Of a stretch of 64,000 nucleotides of DNA, positions 10,410-21,253 are shown in pieces. Position 1 is the first letter of the stretch. Each line of letters starts with the position of its first letter. Source of the DNA: Trichormus sp. M33_DOE_039 (GTDB taxonomy: Bacteria; Cyanobacteriota; Cyanobacteriia; Cyanobacteriales; Nostocaceae); NCBI GenBank assembly GCA_015296085.1, contig DVDT01000069.1, positions 29,432 to 93,431 of the forward strand, in the 5' to 3' direction. The notes beneath the pieces are model-generated. The model saw nothing but the letters and a program-made list of their open reading frames with translations, ran no database searches and was not told where the DNA came from. A program made the position numbers and the translations under genes.

Positions 10410-11087
10410 CTAAACTGACTGTTTACTAAGCAAAAATTCCACATATTCAAAATCTTCTAAAGAATCTATTTCGTGACTTTGTTCTTCATTCATCACAAAC
10501 AGAGATATTTTGCCACCCAATCTGTTATTGAACTCTTTTATTACCCAAGGTTTAAAGATATAAATTGAACCATTTTCCATATATTGGGGATTCATATCTT
10601 GGCGGAGAGGACGTTGGTGATAGTCATAGTTGATGGACTGGGCAACGCCATTGACTTGATGCCAAAGAAAGCGATGGGTGGGTGAGACAGATAGTAAAGA
10701 ATCTGCATTTTCTAAACGTAACTGCTCGATAGCGCGATCAATATCAGAGCCAGTACGCAAGGGAGATGTACATTGTAAAAATACTACCAGTTCAGGGTTG
10801 ACACCTGTTTTTTCAACTTCACTTAAAGCATGGATGAGAGCAGATTCAGATGATGCTGTATCTGTAGCAAGTTCTACTGGACGTTCAATTACTTCTGCCC
10901 CATAGTTACGCGACACAGATGCAATTTCTGTGTCGTCAGTGGATATATAAACTTGGTCTACTAAATGCGCTTCTTGAGCATCCTCTATGGAATAAGAAAT
11001 CAGAGGTTTGTCCTTAATTACACGTATATTTTTCCCAGGAACTCCTTTAGAACCTCCTCGTGCTGGAATAATGCTTATTACTGTCAT
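10410..11087 (-). CDS. Acylneuraminate cytidylyltransferase family (NeuA-like)
   Basis: ISIIPARGGSKGVPGKNIRVIKDKPLISYSIEDA, FLQCTSPLRTGSDIDRAI. Confidence 0.9.
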   Translation of the reverse strand: MTVISIIPARGGSKGVPGKNIRVIKDKPLISYSIEDAQEAHLVDQVYISTDDTEIASVSRNYGAEVIERPVELATDTASSESALIHALSEVEKTGVNPELVVFLQCTSPLRTGSDIDRAIEQLRLENADSLLSVSPTHRFLWHQVNGVAQSINYDYHQRPLRQDMNPQYMENGSIYIFKPWVIKEFNNRLGGKISLFVMNEEQSHEIDSLEDFEYVEFLLSKQSV

Positions 11088-11142
11088 TGATAAAAATTTC
11101 TCTATAATTTTTGGTTTTTACCTTTAATTGAAAGCTTGTTAA

Positions 11143-12450
11143 TCACTCTATAAAATTAATTACATTTGTAGCATCTTCCGCCAGCTTCTCAACTATAGTT
11201 TTAATTTTATTTCTCCTTTGTTCTCCATCTTCGAGAATTTTTTGAGCTAGTTTGAAAATTTCTTGGCACTCTTGTAAAGATGGATAAGCAGAAAACTCTA
11301 CGACATTTTCATGCTCCAGAACTTCTTGTAAGCTTTTAGTCTTGTGTGAATTAGAACCTAGAAATATACAAGGAGTTCCTCCTAATGAGGCCATAATGGA
11401 TGGGTGATAACGCCCAGATATAAACACTTGGGCATGAGCTAGAACAGTTGCCGCCAGTAAAATAGGAGTTTGTACTGGTACTATGGGAATATTTGTCTGT
11501 GATGCAACTTGTTGTAAAAATCTATCACCTCCACAGCTTTGAACTAAAACAAGATTAATTCCCAGATTTTTTAGGGTATTGACTAATTCAATGTATCTGG
11601 GAATTGCTCTTTCCTGATCCCACGCTGCTAACGAACTTCCACCAACACAAATATAAGGTTTGGATAAATCTAATTTACCAAAGTACGATTCTTGCTCAGG
11701 AAAAGGTATTAAGAAATCGCCGTTAATAATTTTAGGGTCTTGATGCTCACGAAAGTATCGAAACCAACTGAATAAAGCATCAGGAATATATTTGCAGTTA
11801 ATATCTAGATTGGCTGATTTCAAGAAATCAAACGATTCTTTATCTCTTACCGCAACAAAACTGGATTCAAGAAACTTCTGCACTGTGTATGCAAAAATTT
11901 CTTCATTATGACCAGTTCGAGGACAGTCAGAAATCATGCCGTTGAGGAAATATATTTTTTTGCCAAAATGATTAGCCAAATCAGCTAATAATAGAAAAAA
12001 TAGCGTATCTCTTCTTGGCGGATTTGAAAATATGAAAGTACCCTCTGCGTTAACAACAATAGCATCACAATCTAAAACAGCATTATATATAAAATCAACG
12101 TTTTCATTCTTACCTTGATATTTAAGAAATTCGGTTAAATTATTTTTACAATCGAGTTTTAAGTAGTCGGTACTGTTTTCAATAAAATTAATTCCAGTTT
12201 GAAGAACATCTTTTTTCTTCACAACAAGATTTTTTATTCTCCGGTAAAATCTTTTATAAAACCTGTTATGGTCGTATGTTATGTTAGCACCTAATCCAGC
12301 TTTAATGTCAAAAGCTATATAGTTACCATAGATAACCTTACTAACATGAAATTTCTTATCTAATAATTGTCTTAAGGCGATGGAGGTAGCCCTGCAACCC
12401 CAATTTGATCTGTTTCTATTATCTCCAACATAAAGCAGTTTCATAATCAA
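11143..12450 (-). CDS. Polysaccharide pyruvyl transferase family protein
   Basis: YVGDNRNRSNWGCRATSIALRQLL, IVVNAEGTFIF, VFISGRYHPSIMASLGGTPCIFLGSNSHKT. Confidence 0.8.
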   Translation of the reverse strand: MIMKLLYVGDNRNRSNWGCRATSIALRQLLDKKFHVSKVIYGNYIAFDIKAGLGANITYDHNRFYKRFYRRIKNLVVKKKDVLQTGINFIENSTDYLKLDCKNNLTEFLKYQGKNENVDFIYNAVLDCDAIVVNAEGTFIFSNPPRRDTLFFLLLADLANHFGKKIYFLNGMISDCPRTGHNEEIFAYTVQKFLESSFVAVRDKESFDFLKSANLDINCKYIPDALFSWFRYFREHQDPKIINGDFLIPFPEQESYFGKLDLSKPYICVGGSSLAAWDQERAIPRYIELVNTLKNLGINLVLVQSCGGDRFLQQVASQTNIPIVPVQTPILLAATVLAHAQVFISGRYHPSIMASLGGTPCIFLGSNSHKTKSLQEVLEHENVVEFSAYPSLQECQEIFKLAQKILEDGEQRRNKIKTIVEKLAEDATNVINFIE

Positions 12451-12514
12451 CGAATAGCCTGTAAATTTAATATTTTAGTTAATAGTAATCTAGGACAATC
12501 TGGATTTTTTAAAT

Positions 12515-13801
12515 TTAAGAGCAGTAATTAAAATGCCATGTTCGAGGTTGATAAAATTTGCATTTACTCATGCTTGCATCTCCTTTAACAACAAATCTGT
12601 ATGATTCAATAGTGTCAAATATAAAATGCTTACCTTGTCTAACATTAATGTTAGCTGTGTAAATCCCTGGCTTAAATCCTACATATTGCATATCAATTAC
12701 TATTTCACATTTACCTGGGTGAGCATTAAAAACTCTATCATCCATTAGCCCACTCAGAAATAAAACAGTATCATTTTCTCCGCCCACTTCACGCACTTCT
12801 ATGCGTAAGCTAACATCTTCTATGTACCTATGTACCTTAAGCTCGGCACAAAAGCTAGCAGGTTCTCCGCTAGTAAGAAAATCGAGTATTTTTCCCTGTG
12901 CATCTTTGAGAGCAAGAGAAGTTATATCTATTCCAGAACTTTGATCTGCTGTTTTCTCTTTGAGATACATTGCTCCTTGAGCAACTTCTACACCATCTAG
13001 AAATAGGTCTTCTTCATATTTACTAATAATTGTTTCTGTATTGCCAGAAAGTAATAACTTACCGCGACGCAAATAAACAGCAGAAGTGGCAACTGCCATA
13101 ATTGCCATAGAGTTGTGACTAACAAATATAAAAGCTGTTCCTTGGCGGCGAAGCTCACTCAGTTTACGTGTACATTTACTTCGGAATTTGGCATCACCAA
13201 CCGCTAATACTTCATCTATTAATAAAATATCTGGCTCTGTATGAATTGCACAAGCAAAACCCAACCTTGCAGCCATCCCAGAACTATAACTTTGCACTGG
13301 CGCATCTATCGCCTCACCAATCTCTGCAAACTCTACAACCTGATCAAAGCACTCATCAATTTCCTCATTGGAAAGCCCCAAAATTGACATATTGACGTAA
13401 ACATTCTCTCGTCCTGTCAAAACTGGGTTAAATCCTGCTCCCAAAGCAATCAACGGCGCGACTCTACCTTTAACTTCTACCGTTCCTGCATCCGGTTTAA
13501 TTAGTCCGCTAATAATCCTTAAAAGTGTAGTTTTACCAGCCCCATTCGCCCCTACTAATCCTAATGCTTCCCCACGACGCAATTCTAGGCTGACATCCTT
13601 CAACGCCCAAAACTCACTTTTGCGTAGTACATCGCTACTTTTGCTTAATCCCAACACCTCACCAGCTATATCTTGTATCCCATAAAAAAGCGACTTCTTC
13701 AAATCTCGACAAAACCGTTTGGAGACATTCTTGACCGACAAAATAACTTCGTCATCTTGTGGTTGTTCAAAGGTGTCTTGATGAGATTTCAGCAAAGTCA
13801 T
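12515..13801 (-). CDS. ABC-2 polysaccharide exporter ATP-binding protein (Wzt type) with C-terminal glycan-binding-like domain
   Basis: VGANGAGKTTLLRIISG Walker A, YSSGMAARLGFA signature, LLIDEVLAVGD; C-terminal beta-rich extension. Confidence 0.9.
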   Translation of the reverse strand: MTLLKSHQDTFEQPQDDEVILSVKNVSKRFCRDLKKSLFYGIQDIAGEVLGLSKSSDVLRKSEFWALKDVSLELRRGEALGLVGANGAGKTTLLRIISGLIKPDAGTVEVKGRVAPLIALGAGFNPVLTGRENVYVNMSILGLSNEEIDECFDQVVEFAEIGEAIDAPVQSYSSGMAARLGFACAIHTEPDILLIDEVLAVGDAKFRSKCTRKLSELRRQGTAFIFVSHNSMAIMAVATSAVYLRRGKLLLSGNTETIISKYEEDLFLDGVEVAQGAMYLKEKTADQSSGIDITSLALKDAQGKILDFLTSGEPASFCAELKVHRYIEDVSLRIEVREVGGENDTVLFLSGLMDDRVFNAHPGKCEIVIDMQYVGFKPGIYTANINVRQGKHFIFDTIESYRFVVKGDASMSKCKFYQPRTWHFNYCS

Positions 13802-13854
13802 AGCTAGTAATAAATATGAAGATTAACTATAAATAAAGCAGTACAGTGAACAAC

Positions 13855-14718
13855 TTAAGCACTCATTCGCTCTACAATAAACGGGATTGCCAGGCGATAT
13901 AAAATCCAAGCTATTACTAATAGCCCACAAGCGGTAGCACTAACTACCCAAAACCCAATGGGATCAGAAACCAATCCTTGTGTTGCTAAATCCCTGGTGG
14001 TTACTAACAAAGGTGTTACCGGATTCAAATTTACAATGGTGGCAAACAATCCCTCCTTGGGAACTGGGTAAATCACAGGAGTTAACAACAACCAGGGAGA
14101 TACAATCAACGGTATTGCTTTAGCTACATCTCCATATAAAGCTCCAATAGGAGCAAGCAATAATCCAATACTCGTACCTAATATAACCAAGTGAATCAAA
14201 GCTACTGGTGCTAAAAATACACTCCAAGTCACGGGAATCTGGAACCAAATAAACAAACCCAAAATCAGAATTAACTTAATACCAAAATTAAAAAATACTT
14301 CCCCTACTTTTGCTAATATGATTGCTTCTCTAGGGAAATTAATCTTTGCCAGCATCGGTTTTGCTGCATTTACGGCTGCAATTGGCCCACTCAATGATTC
14401 CACAAAAGTCTGCCATAGTGCCATGCTAAACATGACATAAGCCGGATAAGGAATATCTGTATTGCCAATATTGACCGCCCCAGCATTTTTAGCTACGAGC
14501 AATCCCATCGCTGTAATAATCGGTGGTAGAAATGCCCACAATACCCCAAACATTGACTGACGATATTGAGCGCGAATATCTCTCATCAACAACCGCCATG
14601 CTAGCTGTCTTGAGGCCAACAAATCGCGCCCCATCTCTTGAAATAATTGCAATGGGTGGCGAATCCGACTCTCTGATGTATAAATGATTCTATTAGAAAA
14701 CCTGCTGGATTTCCTCAC
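13855..14718 (-). CDS. ABC-2 polysaccharide/polyol phosphate exporter permease (Wzm type)
   Basis: LLMRDIRAQYRQSMFGVLWAFLPPIITAMGL and multiple TM segments; paired with the Wzt-type gene. Confidence 0.88.
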   Translation of the reverse strand: MRKSSRFSNRIIYTSESRIRHPLQLFQEMGRDLLASRQLAWRLLMRDIRAQYRQSMFGVLWAFLPPIITAMGLLVAKNAGAVNIGNTDIPYPAYVMFSMALWQTFVESLSGPIAAVNAAKPMLAKINFPREAIILAKVGEVFFNFGIKLILILGLFIWFQIPVTWSVFLAPVALIHLVILGTSIGLLLAPIGALYGDVAKAIPLIVSPWLLLTPVIYPVPKEGLFATIVNLNPVTPLLVTTRDLATQGLVSDPIGFWVVSATACGLLVIAWILYRLAIPFIVERMSA

Positions 14719-14772
14719 ATTAAAAATACCTTATTTTACTTAAGTTTCTATATAATGAAAATCTATTATTTT

Positions 14773-15528
14773 CTATAAATTATCTGGGTCTACACCGAGC
14801 GATCGCAATCTTTGCGCCAATCTTTCAGCCCGTTGCCGTTCTTGTTCAGCCCGTTGCTGTTCTTGTTCGGCTCGTTCCTCTAAAGTGGGAATCCAATTAC
14901 CTGCAAAATCATACCAACGCAGCCATAGACCTTCTGTTTGTTGATACTGTCCCTGCCAAACCCCCAAACCTAACTGCAATTCCTCAAACCAAAATTTCGG
15001 CTCTGAAATTGCTACTGCTTGATATCGCGTTCCTGTTAATTCAAACACTCGCAACAAATTTTGGTAGCGGTCAAACACAACGTAGTAAGGAATGCGTAAA
15101 TTTTGTTCATACACTTGCCATTTGGTCGGGGGTTTGTTGGCATCCCTTAATGTTTGCCCCAAATCTTCTGCTTCTGTACCTGGTGAGAGTAATTCCACTA
15201 CTAAAAATGGTGCGACTGCTTCTTGCCAAACAACATAGCTCAGACGCATTTCTTGTTGTTGTTGAGCGCGAGATACACCTAATACCAAAAACCAATCTGG
15301 TCTTTTATGCCACAACCGATGGCGAGCATCGTAATATAAATTTAAGTCTGTACCAATGAACATTTCCCCAGTAGGATAAGTCCGTGGTTGACAGGTTTCC
15401 CGCAAAAGTTGGGGTTGGAAGTCGTGAAATTCGTCGGGCAAACCAGGCTCCTCTGGATCTTCGCTGGGAAGGTCGTACATTGTCGGTAGGACTTCACTGG
15501 GGGGAAGGGGTGGATCAGTTTGGTACAT
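14773..15528 (-). CDS. Uma2 family (DUF820) putative nuclease-fold protein
   Basis: RPDWFLVLGVSRAQ...PFLVVELLSPGTEAED..YEQNLRIPYYVVFD; C-terminal EQERQRAERLAQRLRSLGVDPDNL. Confidence 0.85.
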   Translation of the reverse strand: MYQTDPPLPPSEVLPTMYDLPSEDPEEPGLPDEFHDFQPQLLRETCQPRTYPTGEMFIGTDLNLYYDARHRLWHKRPDWFLVLGVSRAQQQQEMRLSYVVWQEAVAPFLVVELLSPGTEAEDLGQTLRDANKPPTKWQVYEQNLRIPYYVVFDRYQNLLRVFELTGTRYQAVAISEPKFWFEELQLGLGVWQGQYQQTEGLWLRWYDFAGNWIPTLEERAEQEQQRAEQERQRAERLAQRLRSLGVDPDNL

Positions 15529-15570
15529 ATCCAGTCTTGATTGCCATAATTATCTATTTTATTGGCAGTT

Positions 15571-16101
15571 TTAACCTACACAATGAAAAGCATTCAGGGT
15601 ATGCAAGCTAACCTGTCTAGCATTCCTCCGTGTAAACTCCCCCACCGAAGGATTACCATGAGGATTAATCACTCCTGTCACCTGCTGCCATAGTTCCCTC
15701 GGTGCTAAGGAAATTTCATAGGTGCGATCGCTACACTGCTTAACATGATACCAGCTTTTTTGCTGGCACTCTTCACACCAAAAAGCCTCTAACCATTCTC
15801 CCTCTACGGGAATTGCCGTTTTATTAGCTATTAACAACGACGCAGCCCGCCGACTTAAACCCCTGCGCTGTAACTGACAAACTTGGTCAGCAAACATTCT
15901 ATATTTCTGACTAACGCTATCAACATAGCATCCATGAACTGGGCAGTAGATAGCTCGACGTTTTGAACGTTTGCGATTTCGGTCACACCTTCTCTGCAAT
16001 TCGACCTCCCAATATAAATAGATAAATTGAACCGGGAAGGTTACGTTTGGAGGGGCTGAGATCAATAAGACCATCAAAGCCCAACTCCTAGCAATTAGCA
16101 C
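15571..16101 (-). CDS. Conserved hypothetical protein, Cys-rich (true start probably downstream)
   Basis: YCPVHGCYVDS and FWCEECQQKSWYHVKQC; first ~50 aa look like non-coding extension. Confidence 0.55.
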   Translation of the reverse strand: MLIARSWALMVLLISAPPNVTFPVQFIYLYWEVELQRRCDRNRKRSKRRAIYCPVHGCYVDSVSQKYRMFADQVCQLQRRGLSRRAASLLIANKTAIPVEGEWLEAFWCEECQQKSWYHVKQCSDRTYEISLAPRELWQQVTGVINPHGNPSVGEFTRRNARQVSLHTLNAFHCVG

Positions 16102-16323
16102 CCTAATATTTAGAGAGGTTTTGTTTTTGTGTTTGCTAAGTTATCAGTTGATTTATTGGCAACTTTTATTAAAGCAAAGACAAACTCACTATATTTTTGG
16201 GAATTTGTATTGCTTTTAAGCTGTATTTATTCTTACTAATTTATATCACAACTCTGTGATCTCTCTAAAAAACATTCCTTGAAGTATAGATGAAAATTAT
16301 GTAATCACAATATTTTCATCAGC

Positions 16324-17673
16324 TTATTTGTTATTAATTTGAGAGACAGGTGTGATCTGGTCAACAAACAATGCTTGACGCAAAACCTTCAGGTATTGCT
16401 GAGAGATAACTTTAGGTGTAAAGTGAGATCTCATATACTGGCGACCTGCTGTACCCATCCGCTCCCCTAATTGCTGGTCGCGATTGAGTAAGCGAATAAA
16501 TTGCGCCAGTCCATGACCATCACCATTATCAAATGTAGCTCCACATTCGGCTTCTGCAATTAACTGTCTCATGTATGAATAAGGAGAACAAATTACCCCT
16601 ATTGGTCTTCCCGCCGCTAAAGCTGAGTAAAGTTTACTAGGCACAACTAAACTTTCACTGGATGGGTCAATACTCACTAAAGATAAATCACAAGCCGTAA
16701 GCGAATAGGGCAGAACTTCCTTATCTTGATAAGGTAAAAAGGTGAAATTTCTTAATCCTAGTTGATTAACTTCCTTAATTAATTCTTCACGTTTTGCACC
16801 ACCACCAATACACACAAATTGTACTGGTTCATGCTGCAGTTCTATGGCAGCTTTCAACATGGTATCGATGTCGTGACAACGACCCATATTGCCAGAGTAA
16901 AGTACCGTATATTTATTAACTAAATCATACTTCCATGCAAACCAGTTTTCTTGTTTGGCAATTGGTACAATCAATTCAGGGTTAGCCCAACTGTGAATTA
17001 CAGAAATTTTATGCTCTACTTGTGGGCAGTTTGCTACAACTTTCTGTTTCATGGCTGGGCTAAGAACAACGATTCCTTTTGCATTTAACCATACTCGTTT
17101 ATTCATTGCCTGCCAGAGTCGCACTACCCAGTTATGTTTGGAAACAACTCCTAGCGCAATCGCAATGTCAGGATAGAGATCATATATTATGCAGACATAG
17201 GGTAATTTGAATAGCAGATTAGCCAGATATCCCACAAACGGCAGAAATGGTGGGGCTGTAGTTACCAATAATATGTTGTTACGCTGCCACGCTCTTAGCA
17301 AATAGAGTAAAGCACGCAAGGTATATAAGATTCCATTGACTGCTTTACCACGAATTCTTCCTGGCCAAAGTTGGGCAGTTCGCGATCTTTGAATTTTAAC
17401 TCTCTCACCAATTTCAAAACATGGCGCGGTCTGAGAACTAAAAGCATACCCAGGCTGACTTGTAAAAACCTCGACATTGACACCTTGTTGACCCAACTGT
17501 TTTACGAGTTCCTCAATCAATTGCCCCGTAGCAGCATAGTCTGGGGGAAAAAACTGAGTAACTACAGACAAGTTAATTGGGTGTTGAGCTTTTAAAGCAT
17601 GCTCAGATGTATCTTCAGAAGAAATAGAAATGGATTGCGATAACTTTTGATTAATCCATTCGTTGAGCTTCAT
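16324..17673 (-). CDS. Glycosyltransferase family 4 (WbuB-like)
   Basis: VVTQFFPPDYAATGQLIEELVKQLGQQGVNVEVFTSQPGY, LYSGNMGRCHDIDTML, VVPSKLYSALAAGRPIGVI. Confidence 0.88.
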   Translation of the reverse strand: MKLNEWINQKLSQSISISSEDTSEHALKAQHPINLSVVTQFFPPDYAATGQLIEELVKQLGQQGVNVEVFTSQPGYAFSSQTAPCFEIGERVKIQRSRTAQLWPGRIRGKAVNGILYTLRALLYLLRAWQRNNILLVTTAPPFLPFVGYLANLLFKLPYVCIIYDLYPDIAIALGVVSKHNWVVRLWQAMNKRVWLNAKGIVVLSPAMKQKVVANCPQVEHKISVIHSWANPELIVPIAKQENWFAWKYDLVNKYTVLYSGNMGRCHDIDTMLKAAIELQHEPVQFVCIGGGAKREELIKEVNQLGLRNFTFLPYQDKEVLPYSLTACDLSLVSIDPSSESLVVPSKLYSALAAGRPIGVICSPYSYMRQLIAEAECGATFDNGDGHGLAQFIRLLNRDQQLGERMGTAGRQYMRSHFTPKVISQQYLKVLRQALFVDQITPVSQINNK

Positions 17674-17854
17674 CGATGTATCCTAGAACTATAAATCTGG
17701 TTGAATATATCACCGAACTACTCAAGCCCTCATTAATTTGTTATGCGTAAATTTATACTTTGCTGTACGCAAAGATTTGTATGTGATTTGATCAACTAAA
17801 ATTTGTAGTTAACTTAGTCTTCACATAATTTTTCAAAACAGGGAACCACAGTAG

Positions 17855-17940
17855 TACAATCTAAATACTGTACTGACTCCAAAAACAGACACACTAGTAA
17901 AATCTAAATACTGTACTGACTCCAAAAACAGACACACTCT
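17855..17940. repeat. Two-copy direct tandem repeat, ~43 bp period
   Basis: AATCTAAATACTGTACTGACTCCAAAAACAGACACACT occurs twice back to back. Confidence 0.85.
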
Positions 17941-18490
17941 AAATCTGCTATATTTTCAATCACGTCAAACCATACACAAAAACTTAAAATTTTGGTTTTT
18001 CGATAGCTTACTACTTGATTTTAAGTAGTAAAAATGTCGTACTATGTTATGACTAGCTATCGTAAATTGTGTGATTTTCAATGGCAGTCCTAAGTAATTT
18101 TGCTGCTTAAATTTATCATATTTCACTTGATTTTTATATTCAATTGGTTTTACTACTTAAGTCACATAAGCATTTTTACGGTGATAGATTTTTAACAAAA
18201 TCAAGCATACCATGTTTTCCATTAGACAAGTATTCTTTATTGAAAATTCATTTTCATACAATATCTCTCAACCAAGTCTTTACAAAAAGCTCCTGTGCAG
18301 ATCTCTCAATTTTGAAATTAATCACCTTTGTGGGCATCCTAGCTAGGAATGATGTCACCACTAAAGAGGATGACAGTAAATAAGCTTTTACATCTACAAT
18401 CTGCATATAATAGAAGCGCAACAGTTTATACCGTTTCATCAAAATACTTCTGATACACTTCTTAACCAATTATGTATTGATGTAGCGATC

Positions 18491-18741
18491 GCTTCAAATC
18501 AACCATTAGAAATTATTTCTACTCCAATGGTACACAGTGGCGCGCAATACCCCTATCCTAAAGCTATTACTGCTACCGCTCACAAGATTGCCCGGATTTT
18601 TACAAACTTTGGATAATTGGAGAAGATTACCCTGATCCTGGTATGGATTATTACGAGCAACGTTATCGTAAGCCAATGGTTAATAATCTCTACAAAAAAG
18701 CCCAGGCTTTTGGTTTTGAGTTGATTCCTCAGTCCTCATAA
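18491..18741 (+). pseudogene. Frameshifted C-terminal fragment of a transposase-like protein
   Basis: SNQPLEIISTPMVHSGAQYPYPKAITATAHKIARIFTNFG* then, in another frame, IIGEDYPDPGMDYYEQRYRKPMVNNLYKKAQAFGFELIPQSS*; no upstream ORF. Confidence 0.45.
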
Positions 18742-18974
18742 AATACGGTTTCTTAGGAGAGGGATAAAGTAAAGCTCACAAATACAATTTATCTTCTCTC
18801 AACATGTACTAAAACAATCTAGTTTTTCTGGATATTGTATATTTAGCTACAGAAAACAGTGAGGTTGCTTTTATTTTTACCACCGGACTCAGTGGATACT
18901 ATTAGTTAATACTATTAGTTAAAATTGAAATTTAATAGACATCTCAAAATTTAATCGCCAAGTATAAATAGTAT

Positions 18975-21158
18975 ATGGATAATCATTCTTACAAAGCAGC
19001 AAATTCCAACCATAGTAATAACTCTGCACAGTCTTTTTTTCAAAATCAGCCCGTTCCTGAGAATGAGGCGCAAGGCGAGGAATGGAACTATCAAGAATTT
19101 CTACTCCTTCTACAGCGCAGAATGGTAGTCATTATAGGCATAGCTACTACCATAATGATAGGTGTAGTTATTAACTTGATATTAAATCCCAAGCCGCAAC
19201 AATATGAAAGCAGCTTTCAGATGCTCGTTGAACCTGTGACTGACGACACTAAAGTAGTTGATATTGTCAAAGATTCCAGAGATACTAACTCATCTAATCA
19301 ATCTACATTAGATTATCAGACCCAGATTCTAGTTCTCAAAAGTCCTGAACTAATAGCAGAAAGCATCAAGGAATTACAGTCAGCTTACCCATACATCAAC
19401 TATAACTATTTAAGAAAATCCCTCAATATTGTTCGCATAGGAGAAACAAAGATTATACAAGTCAGCTATCGTAGTCAAGATCCAGTAGAAACTAAAGCTG
19501 TACTAGATAAAATTGCTCAAGATTATTTACAGTACAGTCAGGTAAGACGGCAAACTAGGTTACGTCAAGGCATTAAATTTATTGAAGATCAACTAGATCC
19601 TCTACAAAATCGAGTAGATAATATCCAAAAGCAATTGCAAGTTTTCCAGCAAAATTATAAATTTAATAGCCCAGAATCTCTCGCAGAACAAATTGCTGGA
19701 CAGACTACTCAATTAGCTGAACAAAAGCAACAACTCGAATTACAGCTAGCACAAGCCCGCGCCAATTATAACTTCTTACAAAGCGAAGAGGGAAAAAAGA
19801 CAGTGCTAGATAGTTATCCTGTGTATCAGTCCTTAAATACTGAACTACGCCAATTAGATATTCAAATTGCCACTGCATTAACTCTTTTACAAGATGTAAA
19901 CCCCAACATCATTACATTAAGGGAGAAACGAGCTAGTCTTGTACCATTAATCCTGAAAGAATCGGAGCGATATATCCAGACAAAGAGAGCAGAAGCAGCG
20001 TCTCAAATTAAGTCTTTAGAGATTAACAATCAAGGATTAATCAAAAGCCAACAAATATTGGAAAAACAACGCCAGCAGTTACCCGTCATATCAAAACAGT
20101 ATAAGGAGATTCAACGCCAATTACAAATTGCAACCGACAGTCTGAATCGTTTCCTATCTACCCGCGAAAATCTGCAAATCCAAATATCCCAGACAGAAAT
20201 GGGGTGGCAGTTAATTCAGTCACCTAGCCAGCCAACATATCCTGTGGTTTCTTCAAGTATTATCAGTGATGTAATACAAGGGTTGGCTATCAGCATATCC
20301 TTGGGTATCGGTGCTGCTTTACTCATGGAGAAACTTGACCATACTTACCGTAATACCCGTACTATCAAAGAGAAAGTCAAAATTCCTTTGTTGGGAAGTA
20401 TTCCCTTTGAAAAGGAACTACTAATTGTTCAACCTCAAACTATCAAACCACAAAGCCCCATCCTGAAAATCTCAGAGTCACTTCCCGAAACTATTAGCGG
20501 AGTAAACACTGTAGTAGAACAAGACTATAGCAACTATTCCACAAAATTCTTAGAAGCCTTACGAGTGCTTTATACAAATATTCAATTGCTCACTTCCGAT
20601 CGCCAAATTCGCTCAATTACTATAAGTTCAGCCATGCCAGGTGATGGTAAATCTACGGTGGCTTTTTATCTAGCTCAAATAGCTACAGCTATGGGGCAAA
20701 GAGTATTGCTTGTAGATGCTGATCTTCGTCGACCCAATATTCACACCTTATCAAATCTCAATAACTTATGGGGATTGAGCAGTTTAATTACTGCTAATTT
20801 GCCAATTGAAGAAGTAATAAGACAAGTCCCTGCGATGAAGGCATTATCTATTGTTACGTCTGGGCCTATACCACCTGATTCAACCAAACTGCTGTCATCA
20901 GAAAAAATGAAGAGGTTGATGGCAGATTTCCATAATACCTTTGACTTAGTTATTTATGATACTCCCCCCATAGTTGGGCTGGCTGATACTAACTTGATAG
21001 CACCTCAAACAGATGGGCTTTTAATGGTAGTGAAGATTGATAAAACAGCACGTTCTGTATTTGAGAGAGCCATCGCTGATCTCAAATTTGCTCCTATTAA
21101 CGTTTTAGGAATAGTTGCTAACGGAGAAAAAAGTAACTTCAATAGTTATTACTACTGA
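18975..21158 (+). CDS. Polysaccharide co-polymerase / tyrosine autokinase (Wzz + CpsD/CapB type)
   Basis: Wzz-like N-terminus, long coiled coil, SSAMPGDGKSTVAFYLAQ Walker A, LLVDADLRRPNIH, DLVIYDTPPIVGLADT; ends in YYY. Confidence 0.9.
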   Translation: MDNHSYKAANSNHSNNSAQSFFQNQPVPENEAQGEEWNYQEFLLLLQRRMVVIIGIATTIMIGVVINLILNPKPQQYESSFQMLVEPVTDDTKVVDIVKDSRDTNSSNQSTLDYQTQILVLKSPELIAESIKELQSAYPYINYNYLRKSLNIVRIGETKIIQVSYRSQDPVETKAVLDKIAQDYLQYSQVRRQTRLRQGIKFIEDQLDPLQNRVDNIQKQLQVFQQNYKFNSPESLAEQIAGQTTQLAEQKQQLELQLAQARANYNFLQSEEGKKTVLDSYPVYQSLNTELRQLDIQIATALTLLQDVNPNIITLREKRASLVPLILKESERYIQTKRAEAASQIKSLEINNQGLIKSQQILEKQRQQLPVISKQYKEIQRQLQIATDSLNRFLSTRENLQIQISQTEMGWQLIQSPSQPTYPVVSSSIISDVIQGLAISISLGIGAALLMEKLDHTYRNTRTIKEKVKIPLLGSIPFEKELLIVQPQTIKPQSPILKISESLPETISGVNTVVEQDYSNYSTKFLEALRVLYTNIQLLTSDRQIRSITISSAMPGDGKSTVAFYLAQIATAMGQRVLLVDADLRRPNIHTLSNLNNLWGLSSLITANLPIEEVIRQVPAMKALSIVTSGPIPPDSTKLLSSEKMKRLMADFHNTFDLVIYDTPPIVGLADTNLIAPQTDGLLMVVKIDKTARSVFERAIADLKFAPINVLGIVANGEKSNFNSYYY

Positions 21159-21253
21159 TATGGGATTCCTATTTGATTATTGAAAAATGCCGTACATCTG
21201 GAGGCATAAATAACGTCAGCTTTCAGAAGTAATTTTCTATCGAGATCAGGAAT

